Both the position numbers and the translations under genes were made by a program. Positions 37,588 through 51,282 of a stretch of DNA of 64,000 nucleotides are shown piece after piece (positions within the stretch are counted from its first letter, which is position 1; each line of letters starts with the position of its first letter). Where the stretch lies: positions 45,019,371 to 45,083,370 of the forward strand of contig CM048557.1 in NCBI GenBank assembly GCA_026413225.1, given 5' to 3'. Origin of the DNA: Otis tarda (Eukaryota; Chordata; Aves; Otidiformes; Otididae). Below the pieces are notes generated by a model, which was given only the letters and a program-made list of their open reading frames with translations, searched no databases and was not told the origin of the DNA.

Positions 37588-39632
37588 CCACTGTAGTAGA
37601 AAGAGGGATGTCTGAAGCTGAGGCTGGGTTAAAGCAGGGCACACTAGCCCAGAGATTTTCACATCTGGATTCTGCAGCAGCAACAGGTGACTTGATTAGG
37701 ATTGGTGGTGGAGCTCCAGGGCCGGTTGTCTCTCAGCCCTGAAAAAGCACCCTCAGCCACTTTCAGAAAATTAAGTTCTGTGTCCATGGGCATCTTCTCA
37801 CTCACTGATTTCCCTTGTACACTGGTCAAACAGTCTTAATAGGCAAAGAGGTTCATCAGGTAGGACACAACATACTCTGAGAGCCATTTCTGATCAAAGC
37901 CGTTGCCTTTCCAAAAGTAGAATAACCCCGAATCCTTGGGAAGACCTCGATGCTGTGAAAATATATATGACCAGATTGCTCTTTACTGCACCAATTCCTC
38001 CCCGGCTCTGCGGTGCAGGAGGCAGGTGGGTGCTTTCATCACCTGCTTTCCCAATTCTGCCTCTGCCCTCAGTGCAGGACCCATCCTTTCCTAAGACCAC
38101 TGCCTTGGGGCGTGCAGAAGCCTTACCTGGACCTGGGTTCTAACGCATGGTTTTTCACCAAACCCAGTGCTTCTCCACCAGTCATCAAGGTAACTGAAGA
38201 AGCAGTCCTCCTGTTAGAGGACATTGGTGTTTGTTGTTTCCTTTCTGCTTTTTGCTGTCAGCGATTTGCACACCTCACTGCCCCAGCCCAGTAGCTCATC
38301 ATGGCCATGATACGTTTGTGAGGCCCATCAAAGTCGTGGGATTAGAGCCTTCACAAGCCACCACCATTCTGCTGAATGCGCCCTCAACTTCGCCGACAAA
38401 TCTGCAGCAGCAATGACCCAGTTTCGTCTCTCTCCGCCACTCAACCTTAGACAAGAGCATGGGATTTGTTATGCTGTGACTTGTGCTCCTAAGCGTGAGG
38501 ACGTTGCTGTTATCAGCAGTTGACAGGCCATCAAGAAAACGCTGCTGTCAAAGTGACAAGCCAGCGGTTAACATTTCCCCGAACCTCTGTTTGTCTGTAA
38601 ATAGCGGGAAGAGTGCAGCTCCCACTCATGAAAATGGGATCTCTGAGGCCTGAGGGGAATTGTGCACCCTCTGCCCAGGACAGGACGTGGGTCCCAGCCC
38701 CACAGCATCGCTGCTGAAGGATGAGCAGTTTCTGAGATGGCTGCTGTGCACCGCCGCAGGTGGGAGGAAGCCCTGGCTGCTTCGCCAAAGACTTTTTTGG
38801 TTGGTGAGGGATAAAGACAGTCAGCATGGTGTGGCTGTCCACCATGTCTGCACCCTACTTTTTGGGAGAACTTGTATTAGGCTGGAATAACTTCTAAGCA
38901 CGGCAGGAGAAGGCTCAGCATGGAGCATCAGCATCACGGGCTCCCTAATCGGGGTGTTACCTGTGATGGCTACTAGCCAGAGCTCATATCTTTTTTTTTT
39001 ATTATTATTAATCATGTTCTTTCTCATTAAACCTCCTTTTTTAAAATTTAGGACCACAATTCTCAGCAGGCTGTTTTCCCCGACAATGTGGATGCTCTTA
39101 CACTGTGGCCTTGATTTCTTCGGATGAGAATGCCCCTGCCAGCAGCAGCCAAGGGGCCATTACTTGCCCGGCACTGCCAGGCTGACAGACAGGAGGTCAC
39201 CCGCAGTTATTTTGCGAAGCGATCCACGTGCATTATTTAGAGTGAAGCTCAGAGCAATGCCTCCCTTGTGTGTTCTTGAGCCGGGCTGGTCTAAAATGCA
39301 ATTGTTTGAAATGTCATGTCAGGAGGACCTTTACCAGCAAGCGCTGCCTGTGAAAAAGAGGCACTTCGGCAACACATGTGTGTTTCAGCTCTTTGTAGGG
39401 GCTGGTTTCTCAAGGCAACAGGCTGTCTCCCTCACTTTGTGTCTGTTTTCCATGGGTCAAGCCAGTTCATACCTGTTTGCTTACTTTTGATAACATAGAT
39501 GAGCTTTCTGTCTGAAAGGAAGCCCGTACATGGGATATTTCCCTTAGCATTTAAAGTGCTCTTCCACCAGAGGACTGGCCTAAGGTTTCAGGGTATTGAA
39601 TCGCTCCTTTTCGTTCATGGGTATTTTTGCTC

Positions 39633-39652
39633 TAATAATTAATAATGAGTCA
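39633..39652 (+). promoter_or_regulatory. TAAT repeats next to TGAGTCA
   Basis: Three TAAT/AATTA cores run directly into a TGAGTCA AP-1/MARE-half-type site (39646-39652). It is a candidate regulatory element by motif content only. Confidence 0.25.
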
Positions 39653-41614
39653 CAAAGTAATGAAAAAAAAAAAGGGCAGGGGGCAGGAAAAATGCTTAAG
39701 TCGATCTTATGAGTCAGGTATTAAAGACAGGTTTTAGCACTTCATTCTGTCCTCCCAAAAAATCCTTCCTCCCTGTGAGGTGCTATGGTGAGGTTCCCAG
39801 AGGTATTAAAAGACAAGGGATGCTGCATGACCCAGGGCCCAGATGAGGCCCCCAGGCTGGAACTGGATCACAGAAAATCAGGACCCTCCTATTCACCAAT
39901 ATTAGATTTTGTCTAGCCCATTGTTTCCATCCAGGCAGTGTCGGCAGCGTCAGGCAGGCTTACAGCGTAAGCTCGGCTCAGCTGTAGGTGGGCAGGGTGT
40001 GAGCAACAGCCTGCCTCTTTAATGGGGAAGGAAACCCCATTAATCCCACTCAGACTCAAAGCCGACCAACAGAGGAAAGCCAAGAGGTCAGTGAAGAACT
40101 GCTCTACATAGCTACATTTTTATTGCATTAATTTCCCTGCTGCTCAGTGAGAGGATTCAAGAGCAAATCCATTTCACTGCTAACACTTAAATAGAGAAAA
40201 ACTTTTAGACAATGGTGGAAACTGCCTTGGAGAAAGTCTGCAGCGTTGCTTTTCCCAGGAACAAGGCTGCCTTTCCAGGGCGGTCTCCTAGTGCTCGCAC
40301 GCCTGCTCCCTGAGTCCAACAGGTATTTAATTGAGATTTCCCTGCTGGGATAAGTGCTGAGCATCCCACCGGAGCTCCTGGTCCAGGGCAGAGCTCCTAC
40401 CCTCCTGCCTTATGTCAGAGAGCAAAGATGCTGGGTTTTCCCCCAAAACCTTTCACACAACTTCAATGAGAAAGGAAAGACTCCAGACTTCACTCAAAGT
40501 TGGGAATTCAGAAGATTAGAGAAAAAAAAAACCTGTTAATCACTATTTCTGTCAATTAGATAGAGATCAACTTTTTCTACCCCGAATGAACAGGCTTCCC
40601 TTTCTTTCCCTGCTAACGCAGAAGCTTGCAAATCCCTCCCTGAAAACGGTTTCAGAGTTAACTGGTGACAGTGTCCATGTTAGCTGCCGAAGTGCATTGA
40701 ATTATTCTGCACTTTTTATGTGCCGGGAAGGATCCAGGAGGCTGCAGGGATGCACTGGCACCCTTCGCCCACTGCCCGGGATGCACGGGGCACTGCATGA
40801 CACGCCATCCTGTCAAGGTGACCCTGTAAGGGCCAGAGGAGCTGGGGAACGGGGCCCAGGAGCGGCTTTGGCAGAGCCACTGGGACGAGGGAGCTCTGGC
40901 TGGGAGCAGGGGGAGTGATGCAGGAAGATTCAAGGGTACAGCGGGGTGCTGGCAGAGCACAGCAGCAAGTGAACAACAAGGTGCAAGGGTAAGGGAAGGA
41001 AAACTTGACTGGGGCTGCTTTGAGCACCTAAGGAGCACCTAGGTCCCCAGGGGTGGATGGAGCTGTCCCCAACTCTCTTTAGCCCCACCGCTGCGAGAGC
41101 CTGAGCTGTGGGCACCCCCTCCAGGGGCCTGCTCAGCCTGGAGAGCAGAGCTAAAGAAAGGAGGCCTTCCTCCCTCCCAGCCTGTGTCTTGGGGTCCAGG
41201 GATGTTTACAGGGGTAATGGGGAGGGGGCTGCAGCCTTTGCAGCACCCAGTAAATCAATGCCAGGGTTTCTCCCCAGCGTGACTGAAAGCAGGACAATGC
41301 AGGGAGGACTCTTCTGAGATTACTTCATTTGTCTCATTTTTATCTCTCTTTTGCTACCTTCCCCTTCCACTTCTCCTTCAAGAGCTCTTCCTCCCATCTC
41401 CCTTTTCTCCTTTCTGCAGGACTCCTGTGTCCTCTTCCCTTCTCCTGCCTTCTGGTCCCATCTTTGTTCCTCCTCATCTGCTGCCTCCCTTGCCTTTGTG
41501 TCCCCATCCCTGGTTTGGGGCTTCCAGATGCCCACACATAAATACCACATGTGGCCAGGCCACCTTTTCTGATCCTCCCTCACACTTCACCACCACCACT
41601 GACTTCCGAGGCTT

Positions 41615-42148
41615 GTGTTGCCAGTTCGTAGGATTCCTATGCACAAAGTTCACCCAGCATATGATATTTAAAAGCACAACAGTATTTATTGCTCTATTAT
41701 AATCTTGCATAAGCAGTTACTAGCTAAGCAGTTACAGTTCCTAGCATGAGCAGTTACCAGCGTATTGTTTTCCCTTTGTGAGAGTCTTACCAATCTGACT
41801 AAGCCGGAGACACTGCCGAGCAGGAGGATGATGATCAGTGGGGTCAGAGCAGAGAGGGGAGGTTGGCGCAGCACCTTCAGGGCATCCCCTGTTGTTCGTA
41901 GAGTGAGCTCTGCATCCTTTCTCTCTCCCTCTGCTCCGAGCCGCCTCTGTTTATCCCCTCAGCAGATTCAGTGGCAGAGCACTGACCAGGTGTTGGTGCA
42001 CGCATGGCCAGCGCATGCAGCAAGGCTGCCAGGTACGTGCCCTGCTGGCTAACAGCGGCTCCCGGATAGCAGCAACACACTGCTCAACAACAACCCTCCT
42101 AGCTCCCCTCTCCGAGATAACAACCCTCCTAGCTCCCTCCTCCAAGGT
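41615..42148 (-). mobile_element. Possible solo LTR of an endogenous retrovirus
   Basis: Read on the minus strand the segment has LTR-like order: a TG start near 42100-42148, a TATA-like GGGATAAACAG about 150 bp in, an AATAAA polyadenylation signal near 41690, and an end ...GGCAACA near 41615. The TG/CA ends are not unique and no clean target-site duplication was found, so the limits are uncertain. No gag, pol or env was recognised beside it. A non-LTR origin is possible. Confidence 0.35.
42089..42148 (+). repeat. 30-bp tandem duplication
   Basis: The block AACAACCCTCCTAGCTCCC plus eleven further bases occurs twice with a period of 30 (the core CAACCCTCCT starts at 42091 and 42121). The copies differ at a few positions in the 3' part. 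Confidence 0.8.
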
Positions 42149-43284
42149 CGCGTTCTCACAGCTGTGTGCAGCTTGTAATTTCCCACGGTGGCCCTACACG
42201 AACCATCACTGAAATCCTTCACACAGCTTTAGGAAGAGGAGAGGTGGGTAGCTGCTAGGAAGGGAGAAATGCTGGAGCTGGGTGATCCAGGCATCAGATG
42301 CTGTTAGACATGGCTCAGTCCTGACCCAGGATGGGAAAGCTGCTTCGCTGCCATTGGCTTTTGCTGTCTCTGTTGGGTTAGCTCCCATGATCTTGCTAGA
42401 GGTGGTTCCCAGGCTGTGGGGGCGAGCACATACCCCCACTTGGAGTTGGATGGGTCCCCTCTGGACAGGTCTTCAAGGGAAGCTCTGTTGGCCTTGAAGA
42501 CAGATCGATGTCTGCTTTGTGAGTACAGAGCAGAGCGCCCACAGCCCGCAGTGTCCCTGCTCCACGCCAAAGTAGGGGGGACAGATCTGTGGCCATGTGC
42601 AGGTGTGGATTCCTGGGCATGACCTTGGTGGGCAGCAAGCTGCAAAGGTCCTGCCTGCCAGCCTGACCCCACAAGCTGAGTTGTGCCAGCCGGCAGAACA
42701 CATACTTTGGTGTGGTTTTGGCTGGTCCTGTGTGGGGTGCTGGGTCCCTGCCAGGACGGGGCCCCCACCACTGCCAGCACACTGCTGACTGCATAAGTTC
42801 CCGCAGCTGGCCCCGCCAGCCCCCTCATTCACTTTTTTAACTGGAAAAAAATAATTGGATGGATTGAAGTGCAGCACCGTTTTACTTAACAGATAAGAAA
42901 TTTCGTATCTGCCCTGATTAGGGGCCAAGAGATATGAGCTCGCTTCGGAGCCAGCAGCAGAAGCAATTTCGTTTCACTTCTGCTGACGGAAGAAGTTTGA
43001 GGGGCTGAGCACTCCTGCAGGTCATTGCATTAATGTCACCGCAGGGGGGACCTGGCTGCTCCTGACAGACACAGGGGTGCTCTGAGGAGCTTTGCCTGGG
43101 AGATTTCATGCCCTGAGAGAGCTCTGTGCAGTGCCCAAGCACAGCTGGCTGGCATCTGGCGGTGAGCAGGGAGGGGAAGCTTAGGGCAGTGTGAGATGCT
43201 CATCCTCCCACTCAGCACCTGGAGGCCAGTGCGGTCCTGAGCCAGCATTACCCAGCACCCCACTGCCTCTGCTCCTTCCTCACA
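42149..43284. other. Intergenic sequence, no gene recognised
   Basis: GC-rich, with several overlapping open frames on the minus strand (up to 174 codons) in different frames over the same bases, which argues against any being real. No domain recognised. Confidence 0.5.
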
Positions 43285-43785
43285 AGAATTAGAGAACCAT
43301 AGAATCATTTAGGTTGGAAAAGACCTTTAAGATCATCGGGTCCAACTGTAAACCCAATACTGCCAAGTCCACCACTAAGCCATGTCCCTAAGCACCACAT
43401 CTACACATCTTCTAAATACCTCCAGGGATGATGACGCCACCACCTCCCTGGGCAGCCTGTTCCAACGCTTCACAACCCTTTCTGTGAAGAAATTTTTCCC
43501 AATATCCAAGCTAAACCTCCCGTGATGCAACTTGAGGCTATTTGCTCTCATCCTATCACCTGTTACTCGGGAGAAGAGACCAACATCCACCTCATTAAAA
43601 CCTCCTTTCAGGTAGCTGTAGAGAGCGATAAGGTCTCCCTTCAGCCTCCTTTTCTCCAGGCTAAACAATCCCAGTTCCCTCAGCCACTCCTCTAGACTCC
43701 TCACCAGCTTCGTTGCTCTTCTTTGGACGTGCTCCAGCACCTCAGTGTCTTTCTGTCAGGGGCCCAAAACACCCAGACTGGTAAA
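43285..43785 (-). mobile_element. CR1 LINE, 3' part with intact-looking ORF2 C-terminus (minus)
   Basis: The minus strand keeps an open frame (43740-43375) encoding the end of the CR1 reverse-transcriptase protein: [54 protein letters not shown] and VDVVLRDMA are all typical. The 3' tail with the ATAGAATC-type octamer lies at 43285-43310. The element is 5'-truncated, so the surviving frame is a fragment and not a functional gene. It is the best preserved CR1 in the window, so probably the youngest. Confidence 0.95.
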
Positions 43786-46700
43786 GAAAATCAGAGTCAA
43801 GCGGAAGTTATCATGGCACATGGGTCTGTTTAAGCTAGCAAAAACTTGGCTGTCACCCTGTGTCGGATGTAGCACTGCTGTGCTATCTTTGGTGCCTCAT
43901 CTCGGTGCAGCAAACAGTCTTCGCTAGAGGTATTGCCTAAATCCCTCAGGACTAATGTCTGCACCAGTTTCTCTGCTTTCTGGCTTTCTTGCTGCCATGG
44001 GACCGTCCAAAATGGGCTTTGCCACAGCACAGCCAGCTTTTGCAGACAAGATGAGACACACACCCATGTCATGGCAGGGACACGCATGTTTGAGCATCTC
44101 TGTCCTCAGCAGTGGCTGGAGGTACCTAGAAAGTCCATGTACTCACCAAGGTAGGCTGGATGCCCCTGGTCTCCCGAAGAGGCCGACTGGCAAGGAAAGC
44201 AGAGGTCTTGGCAGTCCTGGGAGGCAACGGGGCAAAGCTCAAATGAAGAAAATCTGGGCAGTTCTCCAACTCTGCAACCAAAGCTGGAGCAGGTGAGCAT
44301 GCAGGTGGTGAAACAGGCATGAAGAGGAGGGAAAGACTTTTGCCTTTGCTTAGACTGAAACTGCTAAAGCTATTAATTGCCACCAGGATGACAAGCCAAA
44401 GTAGGATGCTATGCTGTGCCAAGGGGAAATGGCATCTGAGAGTGAGGCAGCAAAGTCAGGAGGAGAAATAAATGATGGTGGGTGTGAAGTTGCTCCTTGA
44501 ACACAGGGCCTTCAGTGTGCAAAAAGCCAGGGGACAGGGGAGGAGGTGACATGTGGGGCGCTGAGGACCGGGCCACCAGTTCCCTGATGGCACAGACACT
44601 TGGCATGCAGACAGTGCTGTCAGCCCTCATGACATTACTCAAAAAAGTGGAAGAGATAGAACATCCTCTGCCTTGCAGGAGGCTTTTGGGAGTAGAACTA
44701 AGATGAACTGTGGATGGAAGGCTCCGTGGTGATAAATGTCCTCCTGCTGTCAGCCAGGACCAGGCACTCGTGTTCACGGGAGGAAGTCGGGCAGATTTCA
44801 CCTCTCTTACAAAACTGATGTTGAGTTTTTAAATCAATAGCTTCACCTTCTAAAATGTTCCAGAAGAGCCTGTAACGATTTTTAATCTATTCTAAATGTC
44901 AGAACAAACAGCGTTTTCTTCTGAAAGGCTTTGCAGGCAGCGGCGCTGGGAGCCAAGCGAGCAGTGAGCACAGCTGCTCTGCCTCTCCATCCCTCTGCTC
45001 CAGGTTACAGCTGCCATGGCGGCCACCATGCACCCAGCCGTGGTCCTGGGCTGCTGCAAGGAGCCTTGGCCCAGGCTACAGGCAGGAGCCAGCTTTATTT
45101 CTGGGGCTATTTTCTATTAAAACAAGAATAACTATAGAGGGAAGACTTGCACCCCGGGGGTGAAGCTTTATCACTATCTTCTGCTGCTCTGTATCGATTA
45201 GTTTGGAGCAGACAGGCCCTGGGGGACTTTTAGCCCCCTAGAAGGGAGGGGTGTTTACCCTGAAGCCTACTGTGAATTAAGAAAAAAGTCCCTGGCAGCT
45301 GTCAGGGCTGAGAAGTCCTCAGGGCACGCATCGTGCTCTCACTGCCTTCCTGCAGCCACTGGTTTAGGACTGCTGGTGTCAAGCCTGTTGCAGTGAGACG
45401 AGGCATTCCCGGAGCGAGCTGCTTCAGAGGAGATGCTTTCAGCAGTCCTGCACTCCCTCCGGGAATTTGCAGACAGCTCGAGTCACATCTGCTGCTTGCT
45501 TTTTTCTCTCTTGCCTTTGCAGATGCATTTTCCCCACACTTCCTCCACGAAGCCCCTCCTTCCCTCCTCCGGGCTGCAGGAGCAGAAGTGGTGAAGATGG
45601 GGAAAATGCTGAATTCATGGAAATAGGTCAGAAACTCTCACGTCTCCCAGTGTGCCAGAACAGGCTGTTGAGATGGGCAGGTGGTAAGCTATTTAAGCCA
45701 TGAAATGATGCAGGGGGTCCTGCCTGGCACTGGCTTTGGTCACCCTCCTGCCCCAGGGGCATGCCTTGTAAAGATCTGCTTTATCAAGACTGAAAAAAGC
45801 CCAGACAGTCCAGCCCTGCCTACTGTGGGCAAATGTGAAATCCCCCCCAACACATGCTCTTAGCCTCTCTAAGATGCCAGGGGTCCGAGGTGGGAATGGG
45901 GGAGAGGGATGTGGGTGGCTGAAGCCGTACTGCAGCTGGTGCTGAGAGCAGAGGTGCCGCGTGAGACCGGAGGTCTCAGCGAATGCTGGTACGCTGCGTT
46001 GTAAATGGCAATTTCCTCTTAACATCTAATCTCATGCTGAAAAGCATGTACGCTTGTCAATAGGCCAGGCAGGGATACTGTATACTGTGCCTGCGCCTGA
46101 TCCTCTCTCTTAGGAAATCACGCACTCAGCTTGCCTAAGAATCCCTTTGGGAATGTGATTATGCCAGAAACCTCCGTGTTTCTCTTCCCCATGCTGTATG
46201 AGCCATTGAAGGATGGCTCTTGCTTATTTGTAGCACCTTTTCCCATCGTCATATGCTAAAAATGATCAGGGCCCCAGTTTTCACCCCTGCAGCAGAGCTG
46301 TGGCTTGAGCCAAAAGCAGGAGCAGGCACATCAACCCGTGGGTGCCTGTGCCATCTGCCATCCATCCTTCCCACCGTGGGCAGAGAGGTGCTGGCAGGAG
46401 CCAGGTCGGGGTGAAACCCCAAAGCAGCCACATGGAGCTGCCCTGGGCACAGCCGGGACCTGCCCAGCCTGCGCCCAGCATCCGTGGGCAGCTCCGCTCC
46501 TTGGGAAGCTCTCTGCCTGGCACCACTGTGCTTTGGATCCCTGGCTTGTGCCCAGGAGTGTATGAAACATGTTTGGCACATGGTGCCAAGCTTGCCTCAA
46601 AGCGCAGTTTTCAGAACAGCAAACTTCTGAGTCACATTTGTTAGCAAGTTTTGTCTGAAAATGTATGGGATAATTTTTTCCTGAAAACGTCAAAACATTT

Positions 46701-49700
46701 TGTTTAGACATTTTCTAAATGAAGTAGCTTGGCTGTCTTTCAAAATGACAGTTCCATCTCAAAGCTGACCTGTCTTTTAACTTTATTTTATTTTTAATGC
46801 TAAATGATATGAAACAATGGGGGTTCAAATTGACATTTTTACTTTATTTTCTGAAAGTCCTTCCTAAGTTTTCTATTTGGTTTGAATGGGCAGGTCTCCC
46901 CCTTCTTCCTATCTGTGTGGAGAGGGGTAGGGATGGTTAGCAGATGATGAAACCCACTTTCCCCATGGTGCTGAGGGTACACGGAGTGCTCCTAGGACTC
47001 TCCTCTTCTCGCTGGGGCACTGCCTTGGATACCCGTACTCCTCTCTGTCGCCTGAGCCCTCTCTCCTTCCCTGGAATTTTACTCCACTGCCCCATTCCTC
47101 CATCCTGGGAATAAAAATGCTGCTTTCAAGGCTGCCTGGGCCTCTCCAGCCCCCACATCGTGTTTTCCATTAAAGCCAAAGATTAATTTCTGACTCTATT
47201 GACTGACAATGCTCCAAGAGGGGAAAAATGGAACAGGCTGTGGGGGAAAGAGATGCAGGCTGCGGGAGGAGAGGACACCAAATCAGGGGTGGCATCTGTT
47301 CAGTATCAGTAGCCCCGGCAGGGCAGGGAGTGTATGGGGCTGGCTCTGAGGTGCACGGAGTCCCCCAAAACCTGCCCCGCAGAGCCCCTGGGGGCTACAC
47401 ACTCCCATCGCACCCTTGTGCCCTGGCCTGGCTGGGGGTGAACTGGGGCAGCCCAGGTCCTGCTACCTCCATCAGGAGCATCAGGATGCTCCTTTTATCC
47501 ACCCACCCCACCACTGGCCCAGGATGGAGAGAAACCTTCATTTCCCTTCATCCTCCATCAGCTTCCCCATGCAGCTGACACCATCGATTGCTATGGAAAC
47601 CCAGGGGGATGTGGAGCAGGGGGATGCTACTTGGCTGAGGTAGCATTCATCCCACCACCCTGCTCCCACAGGGGAAGGGGTCCCGCAGGAGGAGGGGTGA
47701 TGTGGTGAGGCTGGGCGACTCCGCTGGAGTGAGCCCAGGGCCAAGCCCCTGAGTGGAGGCAGAGGATGAACGCTGGTTTGCCTTCCCCATCCCACTGCCA
47801 CCTCAGTGGGTTTGAGGTGCTAGTTATTGAAGAGGATCCTGTGCTTTTCCTCTCTCCCTCTTTGCATCAGTCGTGACAAGAGCTCTCGGCAGAAAAGCAC
47901 CTCCCTCGCCAGCTGGGGACCAGTGCCAGATTTCGGCTCCGCCAGCCTTTCTTCCCCCAGCGACGTACAGAGGTTTTTTCTTATACATGTAGCTCAAAGG
48001 GTCTTCTGTTTCACTTTCTTGTGAGGACTATCAAAGCACTCGCAGATTTTTTTTCTTTTTTTTTTTAATGTTTAGCAGCTTTTAAGAGGGGTCCCAGTGC
48101 AGGCAAGAGGCTCTCATCAGGCACCAGTTCTGCCTCCCCCTCTGAGCAGCAGAAAGGCAGCAGAGAGAGAAAGTCCCTTAATTAGCGAGCCAGTGCCCCT
48201 ATTCCTTTCTCTCCCTGCCCAGACCCCAGCGAAAGGCCAGGAGCATCCATCTGGGGCACCGAAATCAGCTTCTGATGACAGTACCTCCCTTGGCTAGGCA
48301 CACACATCTCCTGGTGGCCCTGTGAAACTTTGAGGAAAACACACGTAACTTTCTTCTGCAAAGGACCAAAAATGCTTTATCTACCCTAGATTTGTTCGTA
48401 ACCCTCTTTCCTCTTAGTATCGCTTAGTTGTTAATGCAGGCAGTCTCCTGCTGCGGAAAGCGCTCTTATCTCAGTATTACAGGTCATGAAGTGACACGAG
48501 CAAAGGTTGTGAGCAAGCGGGCGATGTTAAGACGAGGTTATCTGTGCAGGCAGTCTCTGCAACAGGGCAACAGCACAGCCTGTACTGAGATCACCACCCA
48601 GAAACGTATCGGCAGAGCATGCACACAGGGAGTATTAGGCTTTTAAGGACGTCCAGGTTATGTTTTCTCCCTCTCTTCCCCCACTCGCTTTCCCCTGGGC
48701 TAAATTCATACAGAGAAAAATCCTTTCCAGTCCTGCCAGCTCTGCCTGCAATGCACACGTGAGGCTGCTTGGGATGGAAATGCCCAGCTCTGCGGTGGCT
48801 CTGCTAATAAAGTGGACCCCTGGGGAACTTGCCACCCCGAGGTACTGGCCGAGCTGCACAGACCTGAGCCGGGGAGAGGAGGCTGGTGCTCAGATCAGAT
48901 CTGGGAGGCTTTAGTAAGACAGCAGCTGACTCACCGTGCTGCCTGAGGCAGGGAAGAAGCGGGAGTGGGCCTGAGGGACAGACAAGTGCTGTCTGCAGCC
49001 CTCACCGGGGAGAGGTGCGGTGCCCCTCACACCAGTTTGGGAGAGGAGGGAGCCAGAAAGGGAGCTGTTCCCTGGCACTCAGCATCCCATTTTTATTCAA
49101 AAAGGTGGGTGTCATTTTTAGTTGTCCCCTAATTCTGGCTTTGATGTGACAACCTGCGCAAGGAGGTACAAAAGAAAGGAAGGAGACCTAGAAAATGCTT
49201 CTTGCCTGAGCCACGGTTTAGTTAGACTCCTATAATTAACGACTGCAGCTCTCCTAAGAAAGATCCCAGCTGCTTTGCTCTGCAGCCTGCACAATCAATT
49301 TTTCTCTCATGCAACCGACACGCACCAAAACTCATTCCTGTGAGGAAGGGAATGAGTGTGTATAAATCAAATGCATCTGGAAAACATGAGCAGGAGGGGA
49401 GGGGGAAAAGGGAGCACAGACTCCAAAGGAAGCGACACAAATCAGCATCCCTAGAAGGATGCGGTCAGGTTCCCTTGGGCCAGAAGCAGCTTGTAGGGTC
49501 ATGTGCAGCGAGGCCTTCACACCTGAGCATTAGGTGAGCAGCTCAGGCAGAGTGAGACCTCTCTGTGCCTAATGCGGTGTACACTGTGCAAGGTGTGCCC
49601 TCATTTTGTCTTGAGATAAACAATTCTCTCAATAAGCTCCATAAGCTGTTCTTCTGCTGAACTACTTTGTGTCTGGATCGGCCTCAGGGGTCCTAGGATC

Positions 49701-51282
49701 TCCCTTTCCCCTCCTCAAGCCCCAGTCTTTAGGAAGCCCTCCCAACCAGACACTTCTAGTGGTCTCATCTTCCCTGTACAATTATCACACCCAGCATGGA
49801 TTGAGAGGGCATCAACCTGCAATGCCCAGTGTATTGTAGAAAAGGGCATCCTCAAGCAGCAGAAGTCTGTTCCTCAACTCCTTCCAACAAAAGCCCTTAT
49901 TCTTCTGGAGAACCAGCCCATGCTCCTAAGCATGTAACACATTGACCAAAGCGCTCTGTGTACTCTCGCTTTTCAGATCTGCTGCCTTTTCTCCAGGTCA
50001 GGGGGAGCCTAATCCTTGAAAAGGTGATTTTTCCAATCCTTTGGCACATTTAGTTTTCATCTCTGAAACTTTGGCACTTTCTCTTTGCTGAGGGTCCTTC
50101 CCTGCAGGCTGTCACCATCCAAAGTTCAGCCGGAGCAAAGCAGAGTGGTCCAGTGCTTCATGGATCTGGCACCCCCATGGCAGTATCTCAAGGGAGCAGT
50201 TGCCCAGTGGGTACAGCCACGGGCACGTACTCTGCTCAGCCCCTGCATCCCCTCGGTCTGGCTGCCCACTCCTTGTTCCTCCATCCTGTTCGCTTTTCTC
50301 TACATGACCTACACCCTGTCCCTTCACCAATTCTTCTCTTCTCAGTGGCTCCCAGGTCTCACCAGGTTCTTTTGCATCTTACGATACCATAGTGTCGTAA
50401 GTGCTCTCCTGCCTTCTGACACCCACATCCATCCACAAACCTGTGCTTCCGTGGTGGAGCTGGGGGAGGGTCAGCAAATACCTCCTGTTGCCTTCCACCC
50501 CCGAGCATCTCTCTGGGCTATTCTTCCTTCTCCCATATCAGCCTGTTTTGTCTTTGTGCTCTCACAGTGCTGGAGCTCCATTTGATTTGCAGACACAATT
50601 TTCTCCTGCGTAATTCAGCTCTGCCCTGTGAATTGGCTCTTTACTGATACATTTTTGCTTAGCTCGAAGAGGATTAAGTAACTTCTTTCACTACAGCAGT
50701 CCTATTTCTGGCCTGTACTTGTTATCTGGCAACATAGGACAGCAACAGCAAGGGGAAGTGTTTTATTAAGAGGCTGAGGGATCTGCCACACGGTCCCACT
50801 GCTTCCCTGCTCCCCACTAAGCTCTTACCGGCACTGGTAGATAAAGTTCTGCTAACAATAGCATCACCCCATTATTTCTGCCTTTGTCACCAAAGGCAGC
50901 TACTGAATTTTCTTTTCCAAATGCTATTAACTCTTCCCTGAAAAGTTTCTATATTTAACATGAATCTTCCAGGTCTGAAGTTTGTGGCAGGCGTGCATGG
51001 ATAGGCAGGGAGGCGAGGGGAAGCCTGCCACGCAGCCTGCTGGGGCGCGCTGGCCAGAGCATGGCCACCCTCACCTAGACGGAGCGCAGGATGCTGGCAA
51101 GGAGACTTGACCCTGTGTGCCAAGGAGAAGCTGAACAAAGGGCTGCGCTGATTCCTCAGTCAACACCTGCTCAGCCATTATGGACATGAGGGGAAGGGCC
51201 TAAAGCCACCCCGGCTATGCAGCTCTGCAGGCCACAGCAGCAGGGCTATGACCGAGCCCACAAGCAACACTTCTTATGGTTC
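43786..51282. other. Intergenic sequence, no gene recognised
   Basis: No coding exon or repeat family was recognised. It includes an RFX-like X-box at 47587-47600, a T-rich run near 48047-48066, and AT-rich sequence at 46650-46880. Overlapping open frames near 46250-46710 on both strands reflect GC-rich composition. Confidence 0.5.
47587..47600 (+). promoter_or_regulatory. RFX X-box-like motif
   Basis: ATTGCTATGGAAAC differs from the RFX consensus GTTGCYATGGNAAC only at the first base. A single motif in the gene desert; function unknown. Confidence 0.3.

Larger units (their letters stand above)
36401..41610. other. Intergenic sequence, no gene recognised
   Basis: Contains a perfect 10-bp hairpin (37561-37587) and an AT-rich motif block with an AP-1-type TGAGTCA (39633-39652). 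No recognised reverse transcriptase or RNase H accompanies the integrase relic to the left. The segment 41330-41580 is pyrimidine-rich, giving several overlapping spurious frames. Confidence 0.5.

Noticed and set aside
37894-38100. Possible retroelement RNase H fragment upstream of the integrase relic (minus)
   Set aside because: A short Gly-rich stretch superficially resembles the RNase H region, but the catalytic acid and flanking conserved residues are not there.
42304-42828. 174-codon minus-strand frame with other overlapping frames
   Set aside because: Three frames overlap the same bases without a domain; no one frame looks favoured.
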